Assembly: GCA_002633005.1 (NCBI GenBank)
Contig: NMRA01000073.1
Span: forward strand, 296,481-331,808
DNA: 35,328 nt
Reading direction: 5' to 3'
From: Phoronis australis
Lineage: Eukaryota; Phoronida; Phoronidae
The translations under genes and the position numbers were made by a program. Below, piece by piece: positions 23,301 through 31,021 of this stretch (the first letter of the stretch is position 1; each line of letters starts with the position of its first letter). The notes under the pieces were generated by a model. That model had not been told where the DNA came from. It did not search any database and was given only the letters and a program-made list of their open reading frames with translations.

Positions 23301-26300
23301 AACCTTGGGACGATTCTTATCGATTTGGCTTGTGACCCTCGTTTGTTTGAATTGCCTTGGGAGATAAACAAAGCAAGACACCGAAATAGCAATTAGTTGC
23401 AAATACGTGCTCTTGTAAGATTTATGACTTATTGATAGTGCAATTAATGAAACAGAATCAATATTCAACAAACAGTCTTATATAAATGAAATTCCACGCA
23501 CGTGAATAGTGTGAACAATGGAGGCGAAATTGCACAGACACTAACCAGAATGTATGGAATTATTGGCACTGGTCAGCAGGACTATTCCACGCACGTTGGA
23601 CTTTTTAGAATATGCTTATGTATGTAGCCTCAAAAATCCACGCCTACACATTTAGGCTTTTATCGCTTAGCCATTTCCGATATTTCTTGTGCCAGAACAG
23701 GGGAGAACTAGTCGACGTAACCACTAGCTTCTCACCAATCACAGGTTGGAAAGTGACATTGCGCGATGATGTAATTCAGTGTGTGGTAACAAGGTCGATA
23801 TTGACCCCGGGCCCATCAAAGTATGGGGATCGGCACATGGATGGACGACATTGGAACATATCAGTTGAAAGTCTCCGACAAAAGGAAGAGCAACATAGAA
23901 CTCGACACGTTGTTATTTTGTTGCACTCACACGGTATTGACCAAAAATCAAAATTCCTTAGTAACTTCTCACTATGGACGCTCAAACACACTTAATGACT
24001 GTATGTAGTTTCCGAATAGTGTATTTGCAACTCGCCATGCAGGCCCGTAGCCAGGGGGGTTTCGGGGGGGGGGAGGGTTCGATCGAGGCCCCCTCCAAGG
24101 AAAAGGTCCAGCCCTAGCCTATCCGATAGCTTAAGATAGGATTTAGTGGATGGACAGCAAAATTGATGTAGCTACTGTTAGTTCGCTCAAAGACAACGCA
24201 AATGTCCCTAACAAGTGATTATATTTGCCAGCACAATAAACGTGAACAATCCACCAACATGGACGCTCTGGAAATCCTCCTCCAGCCAGTGGGGAGAGGT
24301 TACACACCAGAGACGCCTGGCGGCTGATACAAAGCTTAACACCAACAGCTACTAGTTCTACTAATCACAATTATAACTAAGTTAATATTAATGTTGAATT
24401 TGCTTCTGATGTAAAGCGCTTCACATAATCATCGAGTCGTATCCGGCCCGAGTGGTGACTGCGTAGATGACGATTAGAGGAGGCTTTATGTTATTCATCG
24501 GCCGAAAGCGCGTAGTCTCTACACCATAGGGTAACAAGGAAGTCTAGAAGTTAATGCCTCATACCTAGTCCAAACTATATAGCATTTAGAGAGATCCCCA
24601 CATGTAGTGCGGTGTGAATGCCTTCAGATCGACCAAGAAACAAAACAGCAGAAAATGGGTTTGTTATTTGCTACTTTGCTGTATTTTCTAGCATAGTATG
24701 GATAAGGTGCTGGCATTTTCAAATTTCGAATTGAAAGTGATTGCCACATTGATTTTGGATTGGTGGATTGACAAGCATGCGGGTACACGTGTGAGCGTTT
24801 CCGTTCTTTTAAATTCAGTACAAGCCGAGGGTAAGTTCACTGACTACTCTGTCGTTTCTCAAAAATCAGACATTTAGCCACCGCGTTTTCTTACACTGAG
24901 AAATCCCCGCATGTCCACGACGTCGCTGCGTCTTTTCTCACCTTCCTCACAGGTTAACGCGACACCTCTCGGCAAGGTGAGGTCGACCGTTTAAGAGGCG
25001 ATGTGGATATAGACCGATTAAGACGGTAAAAAGACTAATTAAATCGGGTGGCATTCTCCTTTAAAAGCCCACCAGAACGTAGACGACCGACGAAGATTAC
25101 ATCACCAACCACTTATGTAGACCATGTTGTTTTGTACATGATGTCTCTGAATTCGCCCATGCCTAATACAAAACTGAACTCAAGAATTCTCTTTGTTTTT
25201 GGCCAGATACAACAACTACAACATGTGTTCCAACTACAACAACAACAACAGAAACACCACTCACAACTATAACGACAAAAACAGACCCACCATCTACAAC
25301 ATCAACGACGACAGAAGCACCAATCATAACAACAACACAAGCGACAACCACAACGATGCATGTGTCAACCGCGACGACTGAAACAGAAACCACGACTACT
25401 GGAAAACAAACAACACAAGCGGCGTCTGCAACGACGGAAACTCCCACAGCAACGACGAATACTCCAACCACAACGACGGAAACTCCCATCCCAACGACAG
25501 AGACTCCAACCACAACGACGGAAATTCCAAGCACAACAGAAACACTGGCCATCACGACAATCGACAATCGAAGTAAGTAAGGATAGTTCAGCTAAACGCA
25601 GTTAGACCACTGCCCCAATAGTTACCTCTTTGAGTCGTTCAAGCGCAAACCAAACATGGTGTAGCTCCTGTACACGTGTACTGCATTGTTCAACAGATTC
25701 CTTTCTCGATGATATTTCAGGGTAAATGTTCCCGGCAATCACAAAACACACCGAGAGTAACAAGGTATATCCACGGGTCTAAGTGTTTGTGACCATTCAC
25801 ATATTACTGACCTATTGAAACCCACTGAGATCCAGTCAGTTTGCACGTTACCACTACGTACTTGCATTTTAAATTCGGGGATTAGGTGCGCTGGTTGGTA
25901 AATGTCCATATAAAACAACTGACGTTGGGTAAACAGCAAAGATATTCATGTGACTAGACAGCGTAGCCACGGGTAGTCAGGTGCAAGGTGCTGTCAGGTT
26001 CAAGGTGCTATCACCCAAACATGTTCCGCATATTTGATAATTAGCATCAAATACCAGTTCAATTTCGGTTTGTTCATTCTGCCAAAATGTCCCCACGCAC
26101 GTTGTATAGAACCGTGTGGGACACCAACCACACGCGCTGTTATGTTCCTTGAGCACTTTCGATTGCTCGTTCCAGTAAGTAGCTGATCTACCGTTTAAGC
26201 GTCCCAAGCTCATCGTGTTTTCGTTAACAACGACTGATTGTGATCCATGCTGAGTGGAGGACGGTCGTTGTGAAAACTTTTCTCTGTGTTCTGATTGAGT

Positions 26301-29300
26301 GGAATTTAACAACTCGGTTGTAACATGGGAACAATCCATTTACTTGTCACCTTTAGTAGAGCATGTACCTAGTATCTGGCATGGCTAGAAACATGTAAAA
26401 AATTGTATGACTGACATTCATACAGCCATATTGATGGTGTTGGAATTCCTTCTGAGTGCTTGACTCCAACTGTTTGATACATGTCACGAAGAATTAAATT
26501 ACGCCTCAATTCTCTGGAAAACGTTCTGCTTATTGTCCGAACACCTGCAAATCTTATTTCATAGTTTGTGTCGGAGGTTACTACAAGTTTAAAAGTTCCT
26601 GCTACAAATTGTTCGTTGGCAAGACTTTGACTTGGCAGCAAGCCCAAACAGTTTGTCAAAACGAAGGCGGACATCTTGCGCACGTGACATCACAGACGAT
26701 TGACAACTACCTTGGCGGCATTATCCTGACTGCTGGAAACGGTAAGGTCGAAGAATTGCGTACAAACGTTCAGAATACGAATGCGCTAACAGACTTTCTC
26801 AGTAAGTAAATTCAGTTGAGGAAAACAAAAACATGAAATAAATCGATCATCTCTTTCATCCTGCTTTCCTATTCCAAGCGATGCAATATATGGGATTAAA
26901 ATGATCTTGGGATATTGATTTAAATCCATCAACGTCTGGCATACATTTACATTCAATGACATTTTGGCGTTGAATTTGTGCACGGCATAACTGAAAGGTG
27001 AAAATCATACACACAATATGCACACCGATTTCCAGGAAAATCAGTGGTAACATTTTGTATGAAATGAGGAGAGTTGGGACAACACCAGTTACAAAAATAT
27101 ACAATAACCGTATCAAAAATAAATTATGTCATAGCTCTAATAAGTATTGATTTATGTGATTCCTGCATTATGAAAACGCAGCTTGTTATCAAATGTGCAA
27201 CCAACCTAAAAACCAATGGTTCCTGAATTGCACGCAAAGTATGTATTGCACGAACATGACAATCTGAATAGTTTTAACAATGTTTTAGCAACACATGAAA
27301 ACACGACATCAAGTAACAGTCAAACACGGGCACTTCAAATGATAAGTGAAGTTGACTTTTCGCACCCTATTTCGACACTGTGGAAGACAAGTAACACACA
27401 ATGGATGTGCAATATAGCAATAGTTCTAGAGATTTGCCAGTACATGTATATATCTCCAGAGTCTATGGAATAGCACACCAATTTGGGCGGCTGTTGTTCT
27501 TAGCGGTATGAATGGGGAACTCGAAAATCACCAGGTGTATGGCTTGCACCCCGCTAATGAATATCGAGTTTCCAGACAATACACAGGCAATAAGACTAAC
27601 TGTTCATTTTTGGATTAAACAGTTTATAGCTTCAGTGTTGTCATAGTTAGGCTTTCAGTGCATTGTTTACATGTGTTATTGTTCGAGGCCGCGGTTTAGT
27701 TACCGTGGGTAACGTTTCTTCAAACATTTTTGAAAACAATTAACCCACGTGTCCCCCCTTGGAGAACACAGAAACGTGAAATATGAGCGCAAAAAACGAT
27801 GCTCAAACTTTCACAGTTAAGAAATTACGTGTGTTACAATTGTGGAATTTCAAGGTCTTCATTGTTGACAGCGCATTCTTCGGGTTTAAAGACCTTAAAA
27901 AATCCAAGACACCGTTTGTAGCTAATAAAACGAGCAAAAGATTGTTAAGTTTTGGGCAAAAATTTACACACCTGCGGAAATTCTGTGGGGTTCTTCGTGA
28001 AACTAAGATTAGTAAAAAAACTTGATCATGTGGAATTTTGGGAACGAAAGTAGCCAGAACAACTCTTTACGCGCAAATTTGTATAGCATGCGCAAATCAA
28101 TGACCATGAGCAAACTAGTGACCAATTCTCACAGGTTCAGCATCACTAGAATATAACTCATACTGATGATGTCGTCACCGCATCTGTAGAATTGCTTTGG
28201 AGTTTCGATACACGTTAGTTTCGCCTTTCTACTGAGAGCAGTCGTGTACATTTTCTACACTTGTTATAAACACAATAAACCTATTGCAGACGTGAGCGCA
28301 AGTGGGGTGTGGATTGGGGGCACGAATGAGGTCACCGAGGGTAACTTCACCTGGACGCCCATCAACGCGCCACTCGTCTACTCTAACTGGAATCCTGGTA
28401 AGCGAGTATATATCGCCTAAGGCACCCGTCTGTATGTGGCGTTGTGAAATTGGCGTTTATTTGTTGAACTAAAGCAGATTGCTGCAAACGTGACTACAGT
28501 TTCGGGAAACTTGCAGCTGCAGCGGTTACAGCTGCAGCGGTTACTCTAGGACGCCGTAATGAAGGCCTTTCAACCACAATCAATTTTCGTAGAAAAATTT
28601 CCGCGTACGCCCCTAAAACTGCATACTGGTGGCGTTTTTCCCCCTACCTTGCCGCATGAATGAATAGGCACCCTGGGGCCCACGAAATCCGCCTATGGTA
28701 CGTTAATCTTTTCAGAGTGCATGTTGCACGCGTCCAAGGGAGGGGGGGGGGCTCCATTTGGCGAAGTGGGCAAAAACGTTCGCCTCAGAGAAACAAAAAC
28801 TTCGAAAAAAGTAGAAAACAAGACAAAAGTCCACTAAAAAGACAGGAACCACCAAAATTCGACGAACACACAATTCATAGCTCTGAACGTATCCCGTGAA
28901 TCTTGGTAAAAGGTACTCGTTCTCAAAAATTCAGGTCCCCATTTTTTAGATTGGATGCGCGCATGTTTTGTAATTCTAAATTCCATGCAAAATGATTCAA
29001 TTTAAGAGTTAGGAACTCTACTAGAGATCTATTTTTGCAACGCCAGAACGCTGGGTTTCATGGGAAGAAATCGTTTTTGAGTTTAGTAAAAATAAATATT
29101 CTTGGTTATCTTGGTTTCAGTTACTGATCAACTGGCGTATATTTACTATCAGAACAATGTAAAGTGACGTAAACGTCCCGGCAAAGGACCAGCATCTTGG
29201 TTCTGCATTGACTTCCATTGAAGAAATATGCACTGTAATGTCCTACTATATACTACATACACAATTTGTTCAAGTCTCGTACCCACGAGGGGCACAACCG

Positions 29301-29720
29301 GTCCAGTGAACCTCGCACTTTCGGCAAGTGTGGTCGGTACTTTAAATTACTAGTTACAGCAAAAATGAAGAGATTGATATGTGACGTTGTAATATTTAAT
29401 GCGATAATATTCACTGTTTCTTTTGTATTAGAGTAGATTTCGTGTCACAAGTACTTTGCGAATGTCTGAGATCTACGGTACCACGTAATCACATTAAGGA
29501 AGACAGTGTTAGGTTTCGTACGTTTCCCACAGGCCAGTGTAAACATCCACAACAATGAATTCACGTGATTAATTTGAAAGAAGCAATGCAATGTTTTTTA
29601 GGTCAACCTGACAACAACCAGGGAAATGAAAACTGTCTCCTATATCAAAAAGACAACCGGAAATGGGCCGATGGGAACTGCCTTCTTGCCTTCAACTGGA
29701 TATGTGAGCGAGGTAAGTGA
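5313..29720 (+). CDS. Multi-exon kringle / IgGFc-binding / mucin-like / C-type lectin protein (gene-level entry)
   Basis: This is a composite gene joined from 5313-5379, 12839-13093, 14109-14351, 16801-17310, 19615-20226, 22679-22864, 25207-25572, 26565-26801, 28290-28397 and 29602-29712 (2695 nt, 898 residues plus one base). All junctions are AG/GT and phase 1, and no in-frame stop occurs. Domain order is signal peptide (1 to about 20), kringle (24-105), IgGFc-binding domain (about 108-545), two acidic DxDxDG motifs (about 548-580), Thr/Pro-rich mucin-like linker (to 746) and C-type lectin (747-898). Known roles of these families point to a secreted or cell-surface glycoprotein of mucus or innate defence; that role is inferred. 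No transmembrane segment or GPI signal is visible. The 3' end is uncertain: unspliced reading stops at TGA 29718-29720, and a further exon may lie at 31022. Exons are described separately. Confidence 0.85.
5380..7079. other. Intron 1, 5' part: nothing recognised
   Basis: The donor is at 5380. No further phase 1 domain exon, repeat or RNA gene was recognised here. The complete intron spans 5380-12838 and is the longest in the gene. Confidence 0.5.
7210..7580. repeat. Diverged tandem repeat with CCATTTTC-AAGATGGCC core
   Basis: Three related segments start near 7210, 7372 and about 7500. Each runs from a TC-A-(T)CAA/CTAATCCA segment to CCATTTTCCAAGATGG or a variant (CCATTTTCTAATATGG, CCATTTTCAAGATTG). 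The first two are about 160 bases apart. A reverse-oriented relative (GGTGGCGGACAAAATGGC) lies near 7121. The minus-strand open frame across this array is repeat-derived. Confidence 0.5.
7800..9560 (-). pseudogene. Heavily broken copy of a multicopy invertebrate gene family with FEN/PIN-nuclease-like motifs
   Basis: Reading the minus strand from about 9560 to 7800 gives one long degraded protein spread over all three frames. Ordered landmarks are LQYMKMHDLLRLFLKAE, ELHL then MLP-stop-FAAAG, QKMHQLKDTHPDVYSTF, SDRFWAGLS, TSEQHKE, RNPFGG, QNIATVV, VDPQLLFQR, ALFDASGIPR, SGSLFHCIL-stop, TVVFDGCGGG, ISTKDVSH, GDANVLIVETAVENA, ADDKDLLVHLCYH, AWDIKKLQLSLG and PRLFGIGK. I recognise this order from a family present in many copies in cnidarian, molluscan and other invertebrate genomes, and presumed to be transposon-borne. 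VFDG plus the GDAD and GDDTDLL blocks recall FEN/XPG/PIN nucleases (inference). Here GDAD has become GDAN, with at least four frameshifts and at least three in-frame stops. It lies antisense inside intron 1. Confidence 0.8.
9561..12838. other. Intron 1, 3' part
   Basis: The minus strand of 9600-9950 has acidic/Ser/Thr-rich open stretches that may be the diverged N-terminal part of the adjacent pseudogene; this is uncertain. From 9950 to 12838 no exon, RNA gene or clear repeat was recognised. A CTAATAAAG word occurs near 10577, without a gene to attach it to. Confidence 0.4.
12839..13093 (+). CDS. Exon 2: kringle domain
   Basis: This single 255-nt, phase 1-1 exon holds a complete kringle (residues 23-107). 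Six cysteines at 24, 46, 77, 89, 100 and 105 have kringle spacing, which predicts the usual 1-6, 2-4, 3-5 disulfides. Diagnostic motifs are YCRNPDG, GPWCF and EYCDIPHC. Kringles are protein- and lipid-binding modules of animal extracellular proteins. The plasminogen-type lysine-binding signature NPDxDxxGPWC reads NPDGKSSGPWC here, so the second acidic residue is replaced by Lys and classical lysine binding is probably weak or absent. The acceptor is the CTCTAG ending at 12838; the donor GTAATA starts at 13094. Confidence 0.92.
13094..14108. other. Intron 2
   Basis: The intron lies between the kringle and the first IgGFc-binding exon. It contains a G-quadruplex-type run (13656-13677) and the small hairpin GACGGGACACTCCCGTC just after it. 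The open frame extending from the kringle into the intron is not coding. Confidence 0.6.
13656..13677 (+). other. Potential G-quadruplex motif
   Basis: Four G-tracts (3, 8, 3 and 3) are separated by TGA, A and T, fitting G3+N1-7 four times. It would be in the nascent transcript of the lectin gene, about 430 bases before exon 3. Confidence 0.6.
14109..14351 (+). CDS. Exon 3: IgGFc-binding domain, first part
   Basis: This 243-nt phase 1-1 exon encodes residues 108-188. It opens with DNKGKRFVFAFSYNPP, the start expected of the IgGFc-binding-protein N-terminal domain found in FCGBP and related mucus proteins. It continues with the beta-strand-rich stretch (VFVTTSEDTDVTVVVSIP, then VRKNQVHKVTFP) usual in that family. 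The acceptor TATTTCAG ends at 14108 and the donor GTAAAT starts at 14352. The reading frame continues in exon 4 as NNG-ILVEAS, which matches the family's GI-V-S element. Confidence 0.88.
14519..14680. repeat. Diverged repeat shared with intron 4, copy A
   Basis: Similar in order and orientation to 18779-18942. Shared blocks are TAAAAGT-TGTATTTxCTGAAAG, then TTAATTTTTGACT, then ACCATGTC, then TTTAGC-AAA and GCAAAACAA. It is either an old interspersed repeat inserted twice or a trace of segmental duplication within the gene. Confidence 0.6.
15145..15171. repeat. Small hairpin
   Basis: ATGTCGCAAAAC and GTTTTACGACAT pair at 11 of 12 positions around a 3-nt loop. Confidence 0.6.
15281..15360 (-). 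mobile_element. tRNA-derived SINE head with intact A and B boxes
   Basis: On the minus strand, TGGTGTAGAGG (15347-15337) fits the pol III A box TRGYNNARNGG, and GGTTCGAATCC (15306-15296) is a perfect B box. The gap between them is about 30 nt, the tRNA-like distance. The acceptor ends do not pair and the anticodon arm does not fold properly, so it is a tRNA-derived retroposon rather than a working tRNA. The element body and length are not defined. Confidence 0.65.
16801..17310 (+). CDS. Exon 4: IgGFc-binding domain, middle part
   Basis: This 510-nt phase 1-1 exon encodes residues 189-358. Family hallmarks are ILVEASHEVAVYAANK, the TTDSFVALP segment, GELAVVATEDDTYIDIW, the RPVAVFAG element and GDHLVEHIPPLNTWGKSF. 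The last is one of the most recognisable motifs of the FCGBP N-terminal domain. The start was fixed by the acceptor CTAATTCCAG ending at 16800, because the open frame alone begins out of register upstream. The donor GTAAGG starts at 17311; the frame runs on into the intron for about 130 nt before a stop, so frame alone does not locate the exon end. Confidence 0.93.
18224..18474. mobile_element. MITE with GGGGCCC terminal inverted repeats
   Basis: This 251-bp AT-rich element begins GGGGCCCTTTCCACTAAAAA and ends TTCTTGGAACGGGCCCC. Reverse-complementing the right end gives GGGGCCC-TTCCA-AAACTGACTTA, matching the left end over about 26-28 bases with a short gap and mismatches. CTTAAG words recur inside. 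There is no coding capacity. A target-site duplication is not clear. Confidence 0.75.
18779..18942. repeat. Diverged repeat shared with intron 3, copy B
   Basis: Counterpart of 14519-14680 in the same orientation, with many substitutions and small indels. See copy A for the shared blocks. Confidence 0.6.
19615..20226 (+). CDS. Exon 5: IgGFc-binding domain, last part, plus first acidic metal-binding motif
   Basis: This 612-nt phase 1-1 exon encodes residues 359-562. Family features are KPIFVAQFC, SDPFMLVIPSVQVYSS, the FTNYINIAV strand and YGHATYESHGYPAG near the domain end. It then reaches DGIDNDCDGRTDEE, an acidic Ca-loop-like motif that resembles the MopE-type putative metal-binding repeat and often follows IgGFc-binding domains in invertebrate proteins. 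The acceptor CTTTCAG ends at 19614 and the donor GTAAGG starts at 20227 inside Cys-like codon TGT, so the codon is completed by exon 6 as Ser. Confidence 0.92.
21192..21714. repeat. Near-perfect 255-bp inverted repeat with 13-nt loop
   Basis: Left arm 21192-21446 and right arm 21460-21714 are reverse complements apart from about two single-base differences (AGGTTC versus ATGTTC, CAGTTT versus CAATTT), with no indel. The identical open frames on the two strands are a consequence of this symmetry, not genes. A short TCTTC occurs just outside both ends. The transcript would fold into a 255-bp double-stranded stem inside intron 5. It could be a foldback element, a recent inverted duplication or an assembly artefact. 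Confidence 0.92.
21997..22150. repeat. Tandem duplication, about 81-bp period
   Basis: TTGTATAAAGGGCTGGTTCA (21997) recurs as TTGTATAAAGGGTTGGTTCA (22078). Each is followed by ATATTGA-TGAG-CTC-AAGT-CATCGAAT-AATACAAA. A third partial copy (TTTGTATAAAAAGCTC) precedes at about 21981. Confidence 0.8.
22679..22864 (+). CDS. Exon 6: second acidic motif and start of Thr/Pro mucin-like region
   Basis: This 186-nt phase 1-1 exon encodes residues 563-624. It opens with LDDDGDGLVDED, a second DxDxDG loop placed directly after the exon 5 motif. It then becomes Thr/Pro-rich, with two tandem 24-bp units (22771-22794 and 22795-22818) coding TESPTTTT. Dense Thr next to Pro predicts mucin-type O-glycosylation and an extended stalk. 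The acceptor TTTTAAAG ends at 22678 and the donor GTAAAT starts at 22865. The acceptor has a weaker pyrimidine tract than the others, but phase and motif continuity support it. Confidence 0.85.
22865..25206. other. Intron 6
   Basis: The intron separates the two Thr-rich exons. It contains a G-rich dispersed-repeat end near 24041-24100. The open frame at 23612-23995 is not supported by splice sites, motif or homology that I can recognise. Confidence 0.55.
24041..24100 (+). repeat. G-rich end of a dispersed repeat (GGCCCGTAGCCAGG type)
   Basis: GGCCCGTAGCCAGGGGGG is followed by TTTC, a long G-run and AGGG. The GCCCGTAGCC word recurs at 32949-32958. This resembles terminal sequences of dispersed repeats common in marine invertebrate genomes (inference). 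The G-tracts could form a quadruplex. Confidence 0.5.
25207..25572 (+). CDS. Exon 7: Thr-rich mucin-like stalk
   Basis: This 366-nt phase 1-1 exon encodes residues 625-746, dominated by Thr with Pro, Glu, Ala and Ser. Five tandem 21-bp units (25431-25535) code variants of TTETPTT, a coding minisatellite. The region is predicted to be heavily O-glycosylated and unfolded. The long Val-rich open frame on the opposite strand is only the complement of the ACN repeats. The acceptor TTTGGCCAG ends at 25206 and the donor GTAAGT starts at 25573. Unit number may vary between alleles. Confidence 0.85.
25573..26564. other. Intron 7, with two unexplained minus-strand open frames
   Basis: Short intron between the mucin-like stalk and the lectin domain. 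On the minus strand, 26339-25977 (120 codons from an ATG, several CxxC pairs) and 25939-25739 look more protein-like than background, but I recognise no domain and no splice structure. Confidence 0.4.
26565..26801 (+). CDS. Exon 8: C-type lectin domain, first part
   Basis: This 237-nt phase 1-1 exon encodes residues 747-825. It has the extra N-terminal Cys pair of a long-form CTLD (CVGGYYKFKSSCYKLF), then TWQQAQTVCQNEGGHLAHV, the canonical helix-1/Cys1 and GGHLA segment. The acceptor TTATTTCATAG ends at 26564 and the donor GTAAGT starts at 26802. The open frame from an internal Met at 26609 covers only part of the exon; the upstream Cys-containing strand and the splice phase place the true start at 26565. 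Confidence 0.92.
26802..28289. other. Intron 8
   Basis: It splits the lectin domain. No repeat, RNA gene or extra exon was recognised; the open frames at 27216-27473 and 27783-28025 lack support. Confidence 0.55.
28290..28397 (+). CDS. Exon 9: C-type lectin domain, middle part (WIGG core)
   Basis: This 108-nt phase 1-1 exon encodes residues 826-861. The motif VWIGGTNEVTEGNFTW is the CTLD WIGL-type core, followed by Y-SNWNP, the run into the ligand-binding loop. It is too short to stand out as an open frame and was found from splice sites and motif. The acceptor CTATTGCAG ends at 28289 and the donor GTAAGC starts at 28398. Confidence 0.9.
28398..29601. other. Intron 9
   Basis: It splits the lectin domain before the QPD loop. 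The only clear structure is a 15-bp tandem repeat at 28515-28544. Confidence 0.55.
28515..28544. repeat. Two-copy 15-bp tandem repeat
   Basis: AGCTGCAGCGGTTAC occurs twice without a gap (28515-28529, 28530-28544). The unit starts with the palindrome AGCTGCAGC-like core. Confidence 0.85.
29602..29712 (+). CDS. Exon 10: C-type lectin domain, last part (QPD loop, final cysteines)
   Basis: This 111-nt exon encodes residues 862-898 plus one base. It begins GQPDNNQGNENC: the QPD tripeptide is associated with galactose-type specificity in C-type lectins, and NENC holds the next Glu ligand and Cys2. KWADGNC occupies the WND position with Asn replaced by Ala; Cys3 and the closing WICER (Cys4) follow. 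The acceptor TTTTTTAG ends at 29601. The donor-like GTAAGT starts at 29713, but reading through it gives Gly-Lys-stop (TGA 29718-29720), so this may be an internal or a terminal exon. Confidence 0.9.
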
Positions 29721-31021
29721 TATACACTAAATAGCTCAAACTACGGTTATTTTATATCTTGTGAAATCTGAAATGACAAGTGAACAGTTCAAAGTAACGA
29801 GTCCATTCTCACACCTGTTGACAGGACGGGTAAGTTATTTGGTACACACATACTAAGCTTATTACTGTAGTACTCTGGCTCTGATAGCATTCTCTGCCTA
29901 AGTCTTTACAACCGTTTCCATTTTCTTCTCTTACGGCATCATTTCTCTTCAAGTCAAGTTCTGTTTGAAAGCGTTTTGTATGCCAGAGTCAATTGTGTCG
30001 GATCATTGGTGTAGATCACATGGTGTGAATGACGGTTGTGCGTTACATTAACCAAGTCTTTGTGAGTTCGGAGTAATGTCACGAATGTGCCGTTTTCCTA
30101 TACGTAAATCGATTGTGCTTTGTGATTGTATTAAGAATCCATGACTTCTTTAGTTTCCATCCACCGAGTGTACAAACTAAAATCGTGGTGCACCTCATGT
30201 CTTCATTCTGTGAACAATGGAAGGCGGGTACCAGGGGCGCTATTCCTGAGAAGAGACGGCTTGGGTAAAGGCTTTCACATTCGAGGCGCGTGTTCGAATC
30301 TTATGTTGGCCCACAGACTAGAAAGAAATCTTGCCTCCGTGGGCTCAGTCGTAACTTAGATGCGTGAAAGGGAGGGAGTGTGGTATGAATGTGTTCAGGA
30401 CCCTCATGGAAAGCCATGTTCTACGCTGATGAGGTTACCTTTGTTAATAATAAAGAATAGAATGAACAGAACAATAATAACACGAGGAACGATGAAGAAC
30501 GTGCCTGGGTAGACATCTCTAAAACTGGCAATGGAAACGTACGAAATAAGTTGAACATTATCAAAATCTCGAGCTACTTTCGATCTGTCTAAGACAAGTG
30601 GCGTGGCAGACGTGTGCGCATTAAAGCAGTATAAATATACAGAGACGAAAGAAAAAATAAAAAATTTTGATGAAGAAAACCAGTAATAACACAACTTCAC
30701 CATGCGCGTGATTCGTGTTTTTTGTGGTTGTTGACTCCAGCCATATCCAATCCACTGCAGATCAACCAATGGCAGAATGTCACTCAGCCGAGTTCTAATT
30801 CAATCTAGGATTGTCCGAAAATAATCGTCAAAAGCAAATAAGTTCCACAATATTTGGAAATAGTATGTATTATATACAACACATTAACAATCAACAGACG
30901 TCCACAATAAATCGCTGTACAACCATACTTGGTGAGAATGACTCGGGCCGCGAACGTCACTGCCGGAGTGACGCATGCATAATCAGAACCCGAGGAATCT
31001 AATTGATTAGACACTTTCCAG
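29713..31021. other. Intron 10 or 3' UTR
   Basis: If exon 10 is terminal, this is the 3' UTR and downstream sequence; an AATAAA word lies at about 30447. If exon 11 is real, it is a 1309-bp intron. It contains a weak tRNA-like retroposon relic (30225-30330). The 121-codon minus-strand frame at 30404-30769 starts at TTG and shows no motif. Confidence 0.4.
30225..30330 (+). mobile_element. Degenerate tRNA-like SINE relic
   Basis: A B-box-like TGTTCGAATCT (30291-30301) follows an A-box-like TTGGGTAAAGG (30261-30271) at a tRNA-like distance. Both boxes have mismatches to the pol III consensus, so this is a weak call. Confidence 0.3.

Noticed and set aside
23612-23995. 127-codon plus-strand open frame in intron 6
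   Set aside because: No domain, no phase-compatible splice sites, and overlapping frames on both strands are equally open.
24953-24976. 24-nt micro-exon candidate between CTTCCTCACAG and GTGAGG in intron 6
   Set aside because: In phase 1, required by both neighbours, it begins with GGT-TAA and stops at once; skipping it keeps the frame.
25163-25567. 134-codon Val-rich minus-strand open frame
   Set aside because: It is the complement of the ACN/GAA repeats of exon 7 and has no independent support.
30404-30769. 121-codon hydrophobic minus-strand open frame
   Set aside because: It starts at TTG, is driven by AT-rich composition and shows no motif.
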